From: Kluyvera intermedia
GTDB taxonomy: Bacteria > Pseudomonadota > Gammaproteobacteria > Enterobacterales > Enterobacteriaceae
Assembly (NCBI RefSeq): GCF_034424175.1
Contig: NZ_CP139986.1
Span: forward strand, 558,001 to 622,000
Direction: 5' to 3'
Length of the DNA stretch: 64,000 bases
Position numbers and translations under genes: made by a program. Below, piece after piece: positions 1 through 8,021 of this stretch. The notes beneath the pieces were generated by a model that saw only the letters and a program-made list of their open reading frames with translations, did not search any database and was not told the origin of the DNA. The number at the start of each line of letters is the position of its first letter. Position 1 is the first letter of the stretch.

Positions 1-352
1 CACCTATATGCTGGCGGGTAAATCAACGCCGCAGGAAATTATCGAATCCGTTGAGTATGGCCTGTATGCGCCGAACTTCGGCGGCGGTCAGGTGGATATC
101 ACCTCCGGTAAGTTCGTCTTCTCCACCTCAGAAGCTTACCTGATTGAAAACGGTAAGGTGACTAAAGCGGTAAAAGGCGCGACGTTGATAGGTTCCGGTA
201 TCGAAACCATGCAGCAGGTGTCGATGGTCGGTAATGACCTGAAGCTGGATAACGGCGTGGGCGTGTGTGGCAAAGAAGGTCAAAGCCTGCCGGTTGGCGT
301 GGGTCAACCCACGCTGAAGGTGGATAATTTGACGGTGGGCGGCACGGCCTGA
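1..352 (+). CDS. tldD: TldD metalloprotease, C-terminal part
   Basis: This is the last 116 or so residues of TldD; the reading frame is open from base 2 to the stop at 350-352 and the gene starts outside the window. With TldE (PmbA), TldD forms a zinc protease that processes small unstructured peptides such as microcin B17 precursor and the CcdA antitoxin. The part seen ends in the conserved C-terminal block that contains CGKEGQSLPVG and finishes in LTVGGTA. The catalytic metal-binding helix lies upstream and is not visible. An ATG at position 8 falls inside the gene and is not a start. Confidence 0.93.
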   Translation, partial: TYMLAGKSTPQEIIESVEYGLYAPNFGGGQVDITSGKFVFSTSEAYLIENGKVTKAVKGATLIGSGIETMQQVSMVGNDLKLDNGVGVCGKEGQSLPVGVGQPTLKVDNLTVGGTA

Positions 353-372
353 CCTGAACTGTTTTGAAAGCG

Positions 373-406
373 AATGGCGCACCTCTAAAAGGTGCGCCAT
401 TTTTTT
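373..406 (+). terminator. Intrinsic terminator of tldD
   Basis: A perfect 12-bp stem (aatggcgcacct / aggtgcgccatt) with a 5-base loop is followed by a run of T. It closes the tldD transcript and reaches into the stop codon of the convergent yagU gene. Confidence 0.85.
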
Positions 407-1019
407 ATCGTGAATGGTCCAAAGGTATCTCAGGATCGGGTTCGTGAGTGATGCGGTTACGCAAGTCACGACGAATAATTTCAATAGACCAGAACCAAAT
501 CAGATGGCCCACGATTTCTGATACATGTTCGTACCATGGAAGTTCGAAGAGTGGGGGCGTCAGACCCATCAGAGGGAACGAGAGCATATGGACAAAAAGC
601 TGAGCTAAAGCACCGGCGAACAAACCTTGCCAGAGTTTTATTTTAGGGAAAACTTCGGCGACTACACAATAGCCTAATGCGAACACGATTGAGAAAATAA
701 TATGTGTCACGCCGACCCAGTTAAATATATGTCCAGCGAATGTGTAAACGGTTGCATTAGGGTCAACGACACCCAGCCAATCACGTAAAAATACATAAGG
801 TGGATTGAGGAAATTACGCGAACAATCAATTTGCCCTGCTGCCCGGATTAATTGTTCTGGCGCGCATGCACCGCTGAATAAATCGGTTGGGCTACGTGGA
901 GGTAACGGAACTTCTGCTCCCCATTTCACAAAGGCGGAGACAATCCCGGCAATGAGCCCAATGAATGCGGCAAGTCCATAGCGCCTACGTGAAGGCGGTG
1001 TTTGTTCAAATAAGTTCAT
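405..1019 (-). CDS. yagU: YagU family inner-membrane protein (DUF1440)
   Basis: The 204-residue protein begins MNLFEQTPPSRRRYGLAAFI and matches E. coli YagU almost throughout, including the C-terminal block RNRITHEPDPEIPL. Several hydrophobic segments (about residues 15-32, 95-122, 130-152 and 168-185) indicate an integral inner-membrane protein. E. coli YagU has been linked to acid resistance; its molecular activity is unknown. In E. coli K-12 the gene sits elsewhere, near the paoABC genes. Here it is convergent with tldD and follows aaeR on the same strand after 224 bases, so it probably has its own promoter in the AT-rich stretch at 1020-1240. Confidence 0.88.
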   Translation of the reverse strand: MNLFEQTPPSRRRYGLAAFIGLIAGIVSAFVKWGAEVPLPPRSPTDLFSGACAPEQLIRAAGQIDCSRNFLNPPYVFLRDWLGVVDPNATVYTFAGHIFNWVGVTHIIFSIVFALGYCVVAEVFPKIKLWQGLFAGALAQLFVHMLSFPLMGLTPPLFELPWYEHVSEIVGHLIWFWSIEIIRRDLRNRITHEPDPEIPLDHSR

Positions 1020-1243
1020 TCTGTGTCCTTGTTTTAAAGTGGCCTAAAAAATACCTTTATTATTTCTATTTTTAATAAAAAACTGTCTAAGTATCAGACA
1101 ACGTAGAAGATAGTCTCGGAATGATAACCGTGTCAATTCGCTAAACATGATAGTCGTCCTGAATTACCATGGCGGAAATTCAGGAAATATTCATGTAAGA
1201 CATGTCACTTGAGTTATTTAGTTTGGAAGGATGTGTTTTTGAA

Positions 1244-2170
1244 TTACGGCTTTCCTCGCCCTCTCATTTCTTGAAACAATGCCGCCACTTCTACAAAATA
1301 TTCAGTGAGATAGTTAATACAGACCTGGACCTTCAGCGGAAGTTTGTCCTTTTCGGTATACAGTGCGTACACAGGGCGCGGGTCGGATTGATAACGCGGT
1401 AATAAGATCTCCACCTCCCCTCGGTTGATCTCATCAATGGCCCACATCAGCGGCACGTAGGCGAGCCCAGCACCGGCGGATAGCCAACGGGTTAGCGTCA
1501 TCGGATCGTTAGTCACAAAACGTCCTTGTGGGATGAGACGCGTGGAGATCCCTTCCGGAGCGATCAGTTCAAATTCGTTATCCGGGCGCACGCTGTATTC
1601 TAGCCATGAGTGGTTGGCTAAATCGGCCGGTTTTTCAGGAATCCCCGCATGCTGTAAATAACTTTTTGCCGCGCAGACCACCATCGGCATTGCGCCGATA
1701 CGGCGTGAGAAAAGGCTGGAATCCTGCAACGCTCCTACGCGGATGACCACATCCAGACCATCGGCGATAAGATCCGGCGCTGGGATCCCGGTGACTAGGT
1801 TTATCGACAGGCCCGGGTATTTTTTCAACATATCGGCGGTGATCCGGGCGAGGACATTTTGTGCCATAGTTGAAGAACACCCCACGCGCAGGGTACCAAT
1901 GGGGGTGTTGTTAAATGCGTAAAGCTGCTCATGCACTTCCTGTGCTTCGAAAAGCATGCGGCGGCAGCCCTGATAGTAAATTTTACCGGCTTCTGTCAGA
2001 CCAATGCTGCGTGTACTGCGGTTAAGCAGTTTTACCTGGAGTTCATCTTCCAGTTTAGAGACAGTCTGGCTGATGGATGAAACGCTCATTTGTAGCTGTC
2101 GTGCCGCGGCGGTAAAGGAGCCTTGCTCAACAACTTTGGCAAATACCGACATCCGTTTTAATCGTTCCAT
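1244..2170 (-). CDS. aaeR: LysR-type regulator of the aaeXAB efflux genes
   Basis: AaeR is a 308-residue LysR-family transcription factor. The N-terminal winged helix-turn-helix (about residues 1-60, with FTAAARQLQMSVSSISQTVS) is followed by the effector-binding domain (about 90-295). It is divergent from aaeX, the usual arrangement in which a LysR protein controls its neighbour. In E. coli it activates aaeXAB in response to aromatic carboxylic acids such as p-hydroxybenzoate. The start ATG at 2170 gives the same N-terminus as the E. coli protein. Confidence 0.93.
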   Translation of the reverse strand: MERLKRMSVFAKVVEQGSFTAAARQLQMSVSSISQTVSKLEDELQVKLLNRSTRSIGLTEAGKIYYQGCRRMLFEAQEVHEQLYAFNNTPIGTLRVGCSSTMAQNVLARITADMLKKYPGLSINLVTGIPAPDLIADGLDVVIRVGALQDSSLFSRRIGAMPMVVCAAKSYLQHAGIPEKPADLANHSWLEYSVRPDNEFELIAPEGISTRLIPQGRFVTNDPMTLTRWLSAGAGLAYVPLMWAIDEINRGEVEILLPRYQSDPRPVYALYTEKDKLPLKVQVCINYLTEYFVEVAALFQEMRGRGKP

Positions 2171-2188
2171 TGTTCACTCTGGCTTAAA

Positions 2189-2204
2189 AGTGATTTGCAT
2201 CACA
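2189..2204. promoter_or_regulatory. Possible CRP site in the aaeR-aaeX intergenic region
   Basis: The sequence AGTGA-TTTGCA-TCACA matches the CRP consensus TGTGA-N6-TCACA at 9 of 10 positions. It lies 19 bases before the aaeR start and about 95 before aaeX. Seen directly; binding is inferred. Confidence 0.45.
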
Positions 2205-2299
2205 CTATGTAGATAAGGCTATAACAGTTACGCTAAAATACTGTTAGTTGCATAACTAAATTTCCAATCTCACCTGCATGCTAGTCTAGTAAGGTCAAC

Positions 2300-2503
2300 A
2301 TGAGCCTGTTTCCTGTGATCGTGATTTTCGGTCTCTCTTTCCCACCGATCTTTTTTGAGCTGCTTTTATCGCTCGCTATTTTTTGGCTGGTGCGTCGAGT
2401 GCTGACGCCAACCGGGATCTATGATTTTGTCTGGCATCCCGCGTTGTTCAACACTGCACTGTATTGCTGCCTGTTTTATTTGATATCACGTTTGTTTGTT
2501 TGA
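2300..2503 (+). CDS. aaeX: AaeX, small DUF1656 membrane protein
   Basis: AaeX is a 67-residue, almost wholly hydrophobic protein with two likely membrane helices (about residues 5-30 and 45-65). It belongs to the DUF1656 family, whose members stand at the head of FUSC-type efflux operons. Its role in E. coli is not settled; it is not strictly needed for efflux by AaeAB. Its stop at 2501-2503 lies 7 bases before the aaeA start, so the two are cotranscribed. Confidence 0.9.
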   Translation: MSLFPVIVIFGLSFPPIFFELLLSLAIFWLVRRVLTPTGIYDFVWHPALFNTALYCCLFYLISRLFV

Positions 2504-2510
2504 GGTAGAT

Positions 2511-3443
2511 GTGAAAACACTAACAAGAAATATCTCCCGTACCGCTATTACGGTGATACTGGTCATCCTGGCGTTCATCGCAATTTTCCGCGCCTGGGTC
2601 TATTACACCGAATCCCCATGGACGCGCGATGCCCGCTTTAGCGCAGATGTCGTTGCCATTGCCCCGGATGTCTCGGGTCTGATTACCGAGGTGCAGGTAA
2701 AGGATAACCAACTGGTAGCGAAAAATCAGGTTCTGTTTGTGATTGACCAGCCACGTTATCAAAAAGCGCTCGCCGAAGCACAAGCTGATGTGTCGTACTA
2801 CCAGGCGCTGGCTGAAGAGAAAAATCGTGAAGCCGGACGTCGTAACAAGCTGGGCATCAGCGCCATGTCGCGCGAAGAAATTGACCAGTCTAACAACGTG
2901 CTGCAAACCGTCTTACACCAGTTAGCGAAAGCCGAGGCGACGCGTGACCTCGCGCGTCTCGACCTTGACCGCACGGTAATTCGTGCACCTGCTGATGGTT
3001 GGGTGACGAACCTTAACGTCTACACCGGCGAATTTATTAACCGTGGTTCAACGGCGGTTGCGCTCGTCAAACAGCACTCCTTCTACGTGATGGCCTACCT
3101 GGAAGAGACCAAACTTGAAGGCGTACGTCCGGGCTATCGTGCGGAAGTCACGCCGCTGGGCAGCAATCATGTGCTCAAAGGCACCGTCGATAGCGTCGCG
3201 GCAGGCGTGACCAACGCCAGCAGCAGCGTCGATAGCAAAGGCATGGCGACCATCGACTCCAATCTGGAGTGGGTTCGTCTGGCGCAGCGCGTGCCGGTAC
3301 GCATTCATCTCGATCAGGAACCAGGCAATTTGTGGCCTGCGGGCACCACCGCGACAGTGGTTATCACCGGTGCAAAAGATCGTGATGCCAGCCAGATGAG
3401 CTTCTTCCAGAAGCTGGCCCTACGCCTGCGTGAATTCGGTTAA
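2511..3443 (+). CDS. aaeA: AaeA, membrane-fusion subunit of aromatic acid efflux pump
   Basis: AaeA is the periplasmic adaptor (HlyD/EmrA-type) of the p-hydroxybenzoate efflux pump. I chose the GTG at 2511, which has GAGGT just upstream and restores the known N-terminus (M)KTLTRNISRTAIT; an in-frame ATG at 2496 inside aaeX has no such site. The 310-residue protein has one N-terminal membrane anchor (about residues 11-30), a biotinyl/lipoyl-like half (VSGLITEVQV), a coiled-coil hairpin (about 85-145) and a second lipoyl half (APADGWVTNL). aaeB follows after 5 bases. Confidence 0.93.
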   Translation: MKTLTRNISRTAITVILVILAFIAIFRAWVYYTESPWTRDARFSADVVAIAPDVSGLITEVQVKDNQLVAKNQVLFVIDQPRYQKALAEAQADVSYYQALAEEKNREAGRRNKLGISAMSREEIDQSNNVLQTVLHQLAKAEATRDLARLDLDRTVIRAPADGWVTNLNVYTGEFINRGSTAVALVKQHSFYVMAYLEETKLEGVRPGYRAEVTPLGSNHVLKGTVDSVAAGVTNASSSVDSKGMATIDSNLEWVRLAQRVPVRIHLDQEPGNLWPAGTTATVVITGAKDRDASQMSFFQKLALRLREFG

Positions 3444-3448
3444 TCACC

Positions 3449-5416
3449 ATGGGCATTTTCAGTATTGCCAACCAGCATATCCGCTTTGCCGTCAAACTGG
3501 CTTGCGCGGTGGTGCTGGCGCTGTTCGTCGGCTTCCATTTTCAGCTTGAAACGCCCCGTTGGGCGGTGCTGACCGCGGCTATCGTGGCGGCAGGCCCTGC
3601 GTTTGCGGCGGGGGGAGAACCCTACGCGGGGGCGATTCGCTATCGCGGGATGCTGCGTATTGTCGGGACGTTTATCGGCTGTATCGCTGCGCTGGTGATT
3701 ATCATCACCATGATCCGCGCGCCGCTGCTGATGCTACTCGTCTGTAGCATCTGGGCCGGATTCTGTACCTGGATCTCTTCGCTCGTGCGCGTTGAGAACT
3801 CATACGCGTGGGGACTGTCCGGTTATACGGCGCTCATTATCGTCATTACTATTCAGGCAGAACCACTGCTGACGCCGCAGTTTGCGGTGGAGCGGTGCAG
3901 TGAGATCGTGTTGGGGATCATCTGCGCGATCGTTGCCGATCTGCTGTTCTCGCCGCGATCGATCAAAAAAGAGATCGACAACGAACTCGATGCGATGCTT
4001 ATCGATCAATATCGCCTGATGCAGCTGTGTGTGCAGCATGGCAATAGCGATGAAATGGATAAAGCCTGGCATGCGCTGGTTCGCCGCACCACTGCGCTGG
4101 AAGGGATGCGCAGCAACCTCAAGATGGAATCTTCACGCTGGGCGCGTGCGAGCCGTCGCTTGAAGGCACTGAATACTGTGTCGTTGACCATGGTAACCCA
4201 GGCCTGTGAAACCTTCATTATGCAGAACTCGCGACCGGAGCTGGTGACGGATGCGTATCGTGAGCTGTTCGAAGAACCGGTCGAAACGGTGCAGGACGTA
4301 CATCGACAACTGAAACGTATGCGCCGCGTGCTGGCGTGGACGGGGGAACATGATACGCCCGTCACCATCTACAGCTGGGTGGGAGCGGCGACGCGTTATC
4401 TGCTGCTCAAACGCGGGGTGATTGGCAATGCCAAAATCAGCGCCCGCGAAGAAGAGATCCTACAAAGCGAAGTGGTTGTGCGCCCGGACTCTGCCGAGCG
4501 TCATCATGCGATGATTAACTTCTGGCGTACCACGGTCTCGTGTGCGCTGGGGATCTTGTTCTGGCTGTGGACCGGCTGGACATCGGGTAGCGGCGCGATG
4601 GTGATGATAGCCGTCGTGACCTCACTGGCGATGCGCCTGCCGAATCCGCGCATGGTGGCGATCGACTTTATCTACGGAACAATTGCCGCGCTTCCGCTTG
4701 GCGCACTCTACTTCCTGGTGATCATCCCTGCTACCCAGCAAAGTATGCTGCTGTTGTGTATTAGCCTGGCGGCAATGTGTTTCTTTATTGGGATTGAGGT
4801 ACAAAAACGCCGACTGGGCTCGATGGGGGCGCTAGCCAGTACCATCAACATCCTGGTGCTGGATAACCCGATGACCTTCCACTTCAGCCAGTTCCTCGAT
4901 AGTGCATTAGGTCAGATTGTCGGCTGCTTCATGGCGTTCCTCGTCATTCTGCTTATCCGCGATAACTCACGGCTGCGCACGGGGCGCGTGCTCCTGAACC
5001 AGTTCGTGTTTGCAGCGGTATCGGCAATGACGACCAACATGGCGCGGCGTAAAGAAAACCATCTTCCAGGGCTCTATCAGCAACTCTTTTTGCTGTTGAA
5101 CAAGTTCCCCGGTGATATTGCCAAGTTCCGCCTGGCGCTGACGCTGATTATCGCTCACCAACGCCTGCGTGATGCGCCCATACCGGTGAATGACGATCTC
5201 TCAGCCTTCCACCGCCAGCTTCGCCGCACCGCTGACCGGGTAATCTCTGCCAGCAATGATAATAAACGCCGCTACTACTTTACCCGCTTACTGGGCGAGT
5301 TAGAGGTGTATCAGCAGAAGCTTCGTACCTGGGATGCGCCAGCGCAAGTCACCGAGCCGGTTGAGCGACTGGTATTAATGCTGCATAAATACCAGAGTGC
5401 GCTCACCATTAATTAA
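3449..5416 (+). CDS. aaeB: AaeB, FUSC-family aromatic carboxylic acid exporter
   Basis: AaeB is the 655-residue inner-membrane pump partner of AaeA. It has two blocks of membrane helices (about residues 14-170 and 350-500), each followed by a soluble cytoplasmic region, the arrangement of the fusaric-acid-resistance (FUSC) family. In E. coli the pair exports p-hydroxybenzoate and a few related hydroxylated aromatic acids and is seen as a relief valve for metabolite build-up. It is the last gene of aaeXAB; a REP element follows it directly. Confidence 0.93.
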   Translation: MGIFSIANQHIRFAVKLACAVVLALFVGFHFQLETPRWAVLTAAIVAAGPAFAAGGEPYAGAIRYRGMLRIVGTFIGCIAALVIIITMIRAPLLMLLVCSIWAGFCTWISSLVRVENSYAWGLSGYTALIIVITIQAEPLLTPQFAVERCSEIVLGIICAIVADLLFSPRSIKKEIDNELDAMLIDQYRLMQLCVQHGNSDEMDKAWHALVRRTTALEGMRSNLKMESSRWARASRRLKALNTVSLTMVTQACETFIMQNSRPELVTDAYRELFEEPVETVQDVHRQLKRMRRVLAWTGEHDTPVTIYSWVGAATRYLLLKRGVIGNAKISAREEEILQSEVVVRPDSAERHHAMINFWRTTVSCALGILFWLWTGWTSGSGAMVMIAVVTSLAMRLPNPRMVAIDFIYGTIAALPLGALYFLVIIPATQQSMLLLCISLAAMCFFIGIEVQKRRLGSMGALASTINILVLDNPMTFHFSQFLDSALGQIVGCFMAFLVILLIRDNSRLRTGRVLLNQFVFAAVSAMTTNMARRKENHLPGLYQQLFLLLNKFPGDIAKFRLALTLIIAHQRLRDAPIPVNDDLSAFHRQLRRTADRVISASNDNKRRYYFTRLLGELEVYQQKLRTWDAPAQVTEPVERLVLMLHKYQSALTIN

Positions 5417-5430
5417 GTTTTTATCCATTA

Positions 5431-5464
5431 TGTAGCCCGGCCAAGCGCAGCGACGCCGGGTTAG
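5431..5464. repeat. REP-like palindrome after aaeB
   Basis: An imperfect palindrome beginning tgtagcccggcc and ending gacgccgggttag. It is a shorter relative of the gtagcccggg...cccggg repeats at 14728, 26292 and 29781. It lies between aaeB and the aldehyde dehydrogenase gene and may protect or end the aaeB message. Confidence 0.6.
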
Positions 5465-5510
5465 CCACCACACATCCCCGATGTAAATGTCACTTTCAGC
5501 ATTCTGGCAA

Positions 5511-5538
5511 CTGTCCCCCTAAAAGCGATAGCTATACT
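5511..5538 (+). promoter_or_regulatory. Candidate promoter of the aldehyde dehydrogenase gene
   Basis: A good -10 hexamer (TATACT, 5533-5538) lies 29 bases before the ATG; the only -35 candidate at fair spacing (CTGTCC, 5511-5516, 16 bases away) is weak. A strong ribosome site, AGGAGG, precedes the ATG at 5568. This suggests the gene is transcribed separately from aaeXAB. Confidence 0.4.
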
Positions 5539-5567
5539 TAAACTGAGACACTTTTCAGGAGGATGTA

Positions 5568-7022
5568 ATGACAACGCTTGCACTGCATGACAACGATCTT
5601 TTTCAGACCGGTTATCTGGTTAATGGTGAATGGCGCAAGCTTGATACCACCTTTGACGTCCTCAACCCGGCAACGGGCGAGGTGGTAGCCAAAGTGGCTA
5701 AAGCCGGAAAAAAAGAGACGGAAGAGGCGATAGCGGCAGCCGCTAAGGCCTTTCCATTGTGGCGAGCGAAAACCGCGAAGGCACGCTCAGAGCTGCTTTA
5801 TAGCTGGTACCAACTGATTATCGACAATAAAAGCTGGTTGGCGCGTCTGATGACCGAGGAGCAGGGCAAACCGCTGAAAGAAGCGGAAGGTGAAGTCGAC
5901 TACGCGGCGAGTTTTATCCAGTGGTTTGCAGAGCAAGGCAAACGGGCAAACGGTGAAATTATCCCACCGGCCAAGCCCGGTTCACGCATTCTGGCCACAC
6001 GCGAGCCCATTGGTGTGGTAGCGGCAATTACGCCATGGAACTTCCCGATGGCGATGCTGACCCGTAAGCTTGGCCCGGCGCTGGCCGCAGGCTGCACCGG
6101 GGTCATTAAACCCGCCAATAACACCCCATTATGCGCCTTCGCTCTGCTGGCCCTTGCGAAAAAAGCGGGGATCCCGGACGGCGTATTGAACGCCGTCGCC
6201 GGTAATACGTCAGAAATTAGCGATGCCATCATGGCAAGCCACGCAGTGCGTAAAATCTCTTTCACCGGTTCAACATCGGTAGGGAAAACGCTGGTACGCA
6301 ACGCAGCAGAGACCATGAAGAAAGTCTCAATGGAACTTGGTGGTAATGCGCCGTATATCGTATTTGAGGATGCGGATATTGATGCCGCCGTGCAGGGGGC
6401 AATTGCCAACAAATTCCGTAATGCCGGACAGGTTTGCGTCAGCGTGAACCGTTTTTACATTCATGATGACGTGTATGATCGCTTTGTCAGCCAACTGGTG
6501 AGCGCTGTGAAAGCGCTGAAAGTGGGTAATGGACTGGATGACGGTGTCGTCGTCGGGCCGCTTATCGAAGCGTCAGCGGTGAAAAAAGTGCGCGAACACG
6601 TCGAAGATGCGATTGCAAAAGGCGCTGAAATCCTCGCGGGCGGTGAACCGCATAGCTTGGGTGGCAACTTCTGGCAACCGACGGTGCTGGGTGAGTGCCA
6701 TGAGCAGATGCAACTGGCGCAAGAAGAGACCTTCGGCCCGCTGGCGGCCTGCTTCCGCTTTAGCGATGAAGAGGACGTTATTCAGCGTGCGAATAATACT
6801 CCATATGGTCTGGCCGCTTACTTCTACACGCAAAACCTGTCCCGCGTGTTCCGGGTCTCTCAAGCTTTAGAAAGCGGAATGATCGGCATTAACGAATGTG
6901 CGGTTTCCACTGAATTAGGGCCGTTTGGCGGCGTGAAAGAATCTGGCCTGGGCCGCGAAGGGTCGGTACTGGGGTTAGAAGAGTACCTTGAAGTCAAAAC
7001 GCTGCACATTGGGGGGCTATAG
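5568..7022 (+). CDS. Aldehyde dehydrogenase, succinate-semialdehyde dehydrogenase-like
   Basis: This 484-residue NAD(P)-dependent aldehyde dehydrogenase resembles E. coli GabD along its length. Visible motifs are PWNF (156-159; Asn158 binds the substrate carbonyl), Lys181, the cofactor loop FTGSTSVG (232-239), the general base Glu256 in MELGGN, and the catalytic Cys290 in NAGQVC. The closest function I can name is succinate-semialdehyde dehydrogenase, but the substrate cannot be read from the sequence. E. coli K-12 has no such gene here. It lies downstream of an aromatic-acid exporter and 28 bases before yhcO, with which it is probably cotranscribed. An aromatic aldehyde is another possible substrate. 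Confidence 0.85.
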   Translation: MTTLALHDNDLFQTGYLVNGEWRKLDTTFDVLNPATGEVVAKVAKAGKKETEEAIAAAAKAFPLWRAKTAKARSELLYSWYQLIIDNKSWLARLMTEEQGKPLKEAEGEVDYAASFIQWFAEQGKRANGEIIPPAKPGSRILATREPIGVVAAITPWNFPMAMLTRKLGPALAAGCTGVIKPANNTPLCAFALLALAKKAGIPDGVLNAVAGNTSEISDAIMASHAVRKISFTGSTSVGKTLVRNAAETMKKVSMELGGNAPYIVFEDADIDAAVQGAIANKFRNAGQVCVSVNRFYIHDDVYDRFVSQLVSAVKALKVGNGLDDGVVVGPLIEASAVKKVREHVEDAIAKGAEILAGGEPHSLGGNFWQPTVLGECHEQMQLAQEETFGPLAACFRFSDEEDVIQRANNTPYGLAAYFYTQNLSRVFRVSQALESGMIGINECAVSTELGPFGGVKESGLGREGSVLGLEEYLEVKTLHIGGL

Positions 7023-7050
7023 ACATATGGTATTGGAAGAGGGCGTGGAG

Positions 7051-7326
7051 ATGAAAATCTATACTTTTGATTTTGACGAGATAGAGGATCAGGGGGATTT
7101 CTACCGTGAATTTGCCCGACTCTTTGCCCTCGAAGGTGAGCCGATCCGCGATCTGGATGCGCTTTGGGAGGTGGTTATTAGCCCGGAGATGCCGCTGCCG
7201 CTGGAGATTGAATTCATCCACCTTAATGATAAGCAGCGTCGACGCTATGGGGCGCTGATCTTGTTGTTTGATGAGGCAGAAGAAGAGCGGGAAGGGATGT
7301 TGCGCTTTAACGTTCAGCGCGGGTAA
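7051..7326 (+). CDS. yhcO: YhcO, barstar-family protein
   Basis: This 90-residue acidic protein matches E. coli YhcO closely (MKIYTFDFDEIEDQ at the start; GALILLFDEAEEE near the end) and belongs to the barstar family of ribonuclease inhibitors. I chose the ATG at 7051, preceded by GAAGAGGG, over an in-frame ATG at 6988 that lies inside the dehydrogenase gene. No barnase-like ribonuclease is encoded nearby, so the target, if any, is unknown. It follows the aldehyde dehydrogenase gene by 28 bases and is convergent with yhcN. Confidence 0.88.
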   Translation: MKIYTFDFDEIEDQGDFYREFARLFALEGEPIRDLDALWEVVISPEMPLPLEIEFIHLNDKQRRRYGALILLFDEAEEEREGMLRFNVQRG

Positions 7327-7354
7327 AAAAAAGCCCTCGCAAAAGGGCGAGGGC
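7325..7354 (-). terminator. Intrinsic terminator of the yhcN genes
   Basis: An 8-bp GC stem (gcgagggc/gccctcgc), read on the minus strand, is followed by eight T. It lies just past the yhcN stop. A second small hairpin (gtcgtc/gacgac, 7357-7374) may serve the opposite strand. Confidence 0.75.
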
Positions 7355-7380
7355 AAGTCGTCGGTCAAGACGACGAGGGT

Positions 7381-7647
7381 TTATTTGTACAACTCTGCGG
7401 TAGCGTGCCAGCTGTCGCCGGTACGTGCTTCAATAATGCGATAGCTGCTAGCGCCTTGTTTTTCAGCTTTTGCGGCTAACTCGCTACGCATGTCCATCGG
7501 AGTACTCCCTACCTGTGATAGAGAAATGGTACCCAGGGATTGTAGGTTTTGCGCCTGGTCGGCGTTAATTTGTTGTGCTGCGGCGTTTGCGCCGAAAGAG
7601 AGTACTGATGCCAGACCAAGGGATGCGATGATAATTGCTCTTTTCAT
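7381..7647 (-). CDS. YhcN-family periplasmic stress protein, copy 1
   Basis: An 88-residue DUF1471 (YhcN/BhsA/McbA-type) protein with an N-terminal signal peptide (MKRAIIIASLGLASVLSFGANA, cut after about residue 22). The mature part holds the family core: LGTISLSQVGSTPMDM, then GASSYRIIEAR and the C-terminal WHATAELYK. DUF1471 proteins are small periplasmic or surface proteins induced by acid, peroxide or cell-envelope stress. It is a paralogue of the next gene, 110 bases upstream, with which it shares the last third almost exactly. It carries the more diverged N-terminal half. Confidence 0.87.
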   Translation of the reverse strand: MKRAIIIASLGLASVLSFGANAAAQQINADQAQNLQSLGTISLSQVGSTPMDMRSELAAKAEKQGASSYRIIEARTGDSWHATAELYK

Positions 7648-7757
7648 ACTCTTAACTCCTCACCTTATTGTGCAGCGGTGAGAGGACGTTTTTTCTAATT
7701 CCTGGACCGCTGTAGATATTTGATTGACTGATTTTTAACGCATTATTACACGCGAGC

Positions 7758-8021
7758 TTATTTGTACAGCTCAGCCGTTGCGTGCCAATGAGAACCGGTA
7801 CGCGCCTCAATGATGCGATAAGAAGAAGCCCCTTCTTCCTGTGCTTTTTTGTTCAGCATTTGATGCATATCCATCGGAGTTGAGCCAACGGAACCGATTG
7901 ATACGGTGCCAAGGGACTCACGCGTCTGGGCCTGGTCGCTGTTAATAGAATCAGCGGCGAATGCGCCAAAAGAGATAACGGAAAGGATGCTTAAAGCGGC
8001 AACGGTTGTTTTGATTTTCAT
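7758..8021 (-). CDS. yhcN: YhcN periplasmic stress protein, copy 2
   Basis: This 87-residue DUF1471 protein is the copy most like E. coli YhcN: the signal peptide MKIKTTVAALSILSVISFGAFA differs from that of E. coli at only two positions. E. coli YhcN is linked to responses to cytoplasmic acid and peroxide stress. A likely promoter (-10 TATACT read on the minus strand at 8084-8089) and a CRP-like palindrome lie upstream. The second copy follows after 110 bases, so the pair may share one transcript ending at the terminator near 7340. Confidence 0.9.
   Translation of the reverse strand: MKIKTTVAALSILSVISFGAFAADSINSDQAQTRESLGTVSIGSVGSTPMDMHQMLNKKAQEEGASSYRIIEARTGSHWHATAELYK

Noticed and set aside
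7051..8021. yhcO plus yhcN genes as a toxin-antitoxin or immunity module
   Set aside because: YhcO is barstar-like, but the YhcN proteins are exported DUF1471 stress proteins, are on the opposite strand and show no ribonuclease features.
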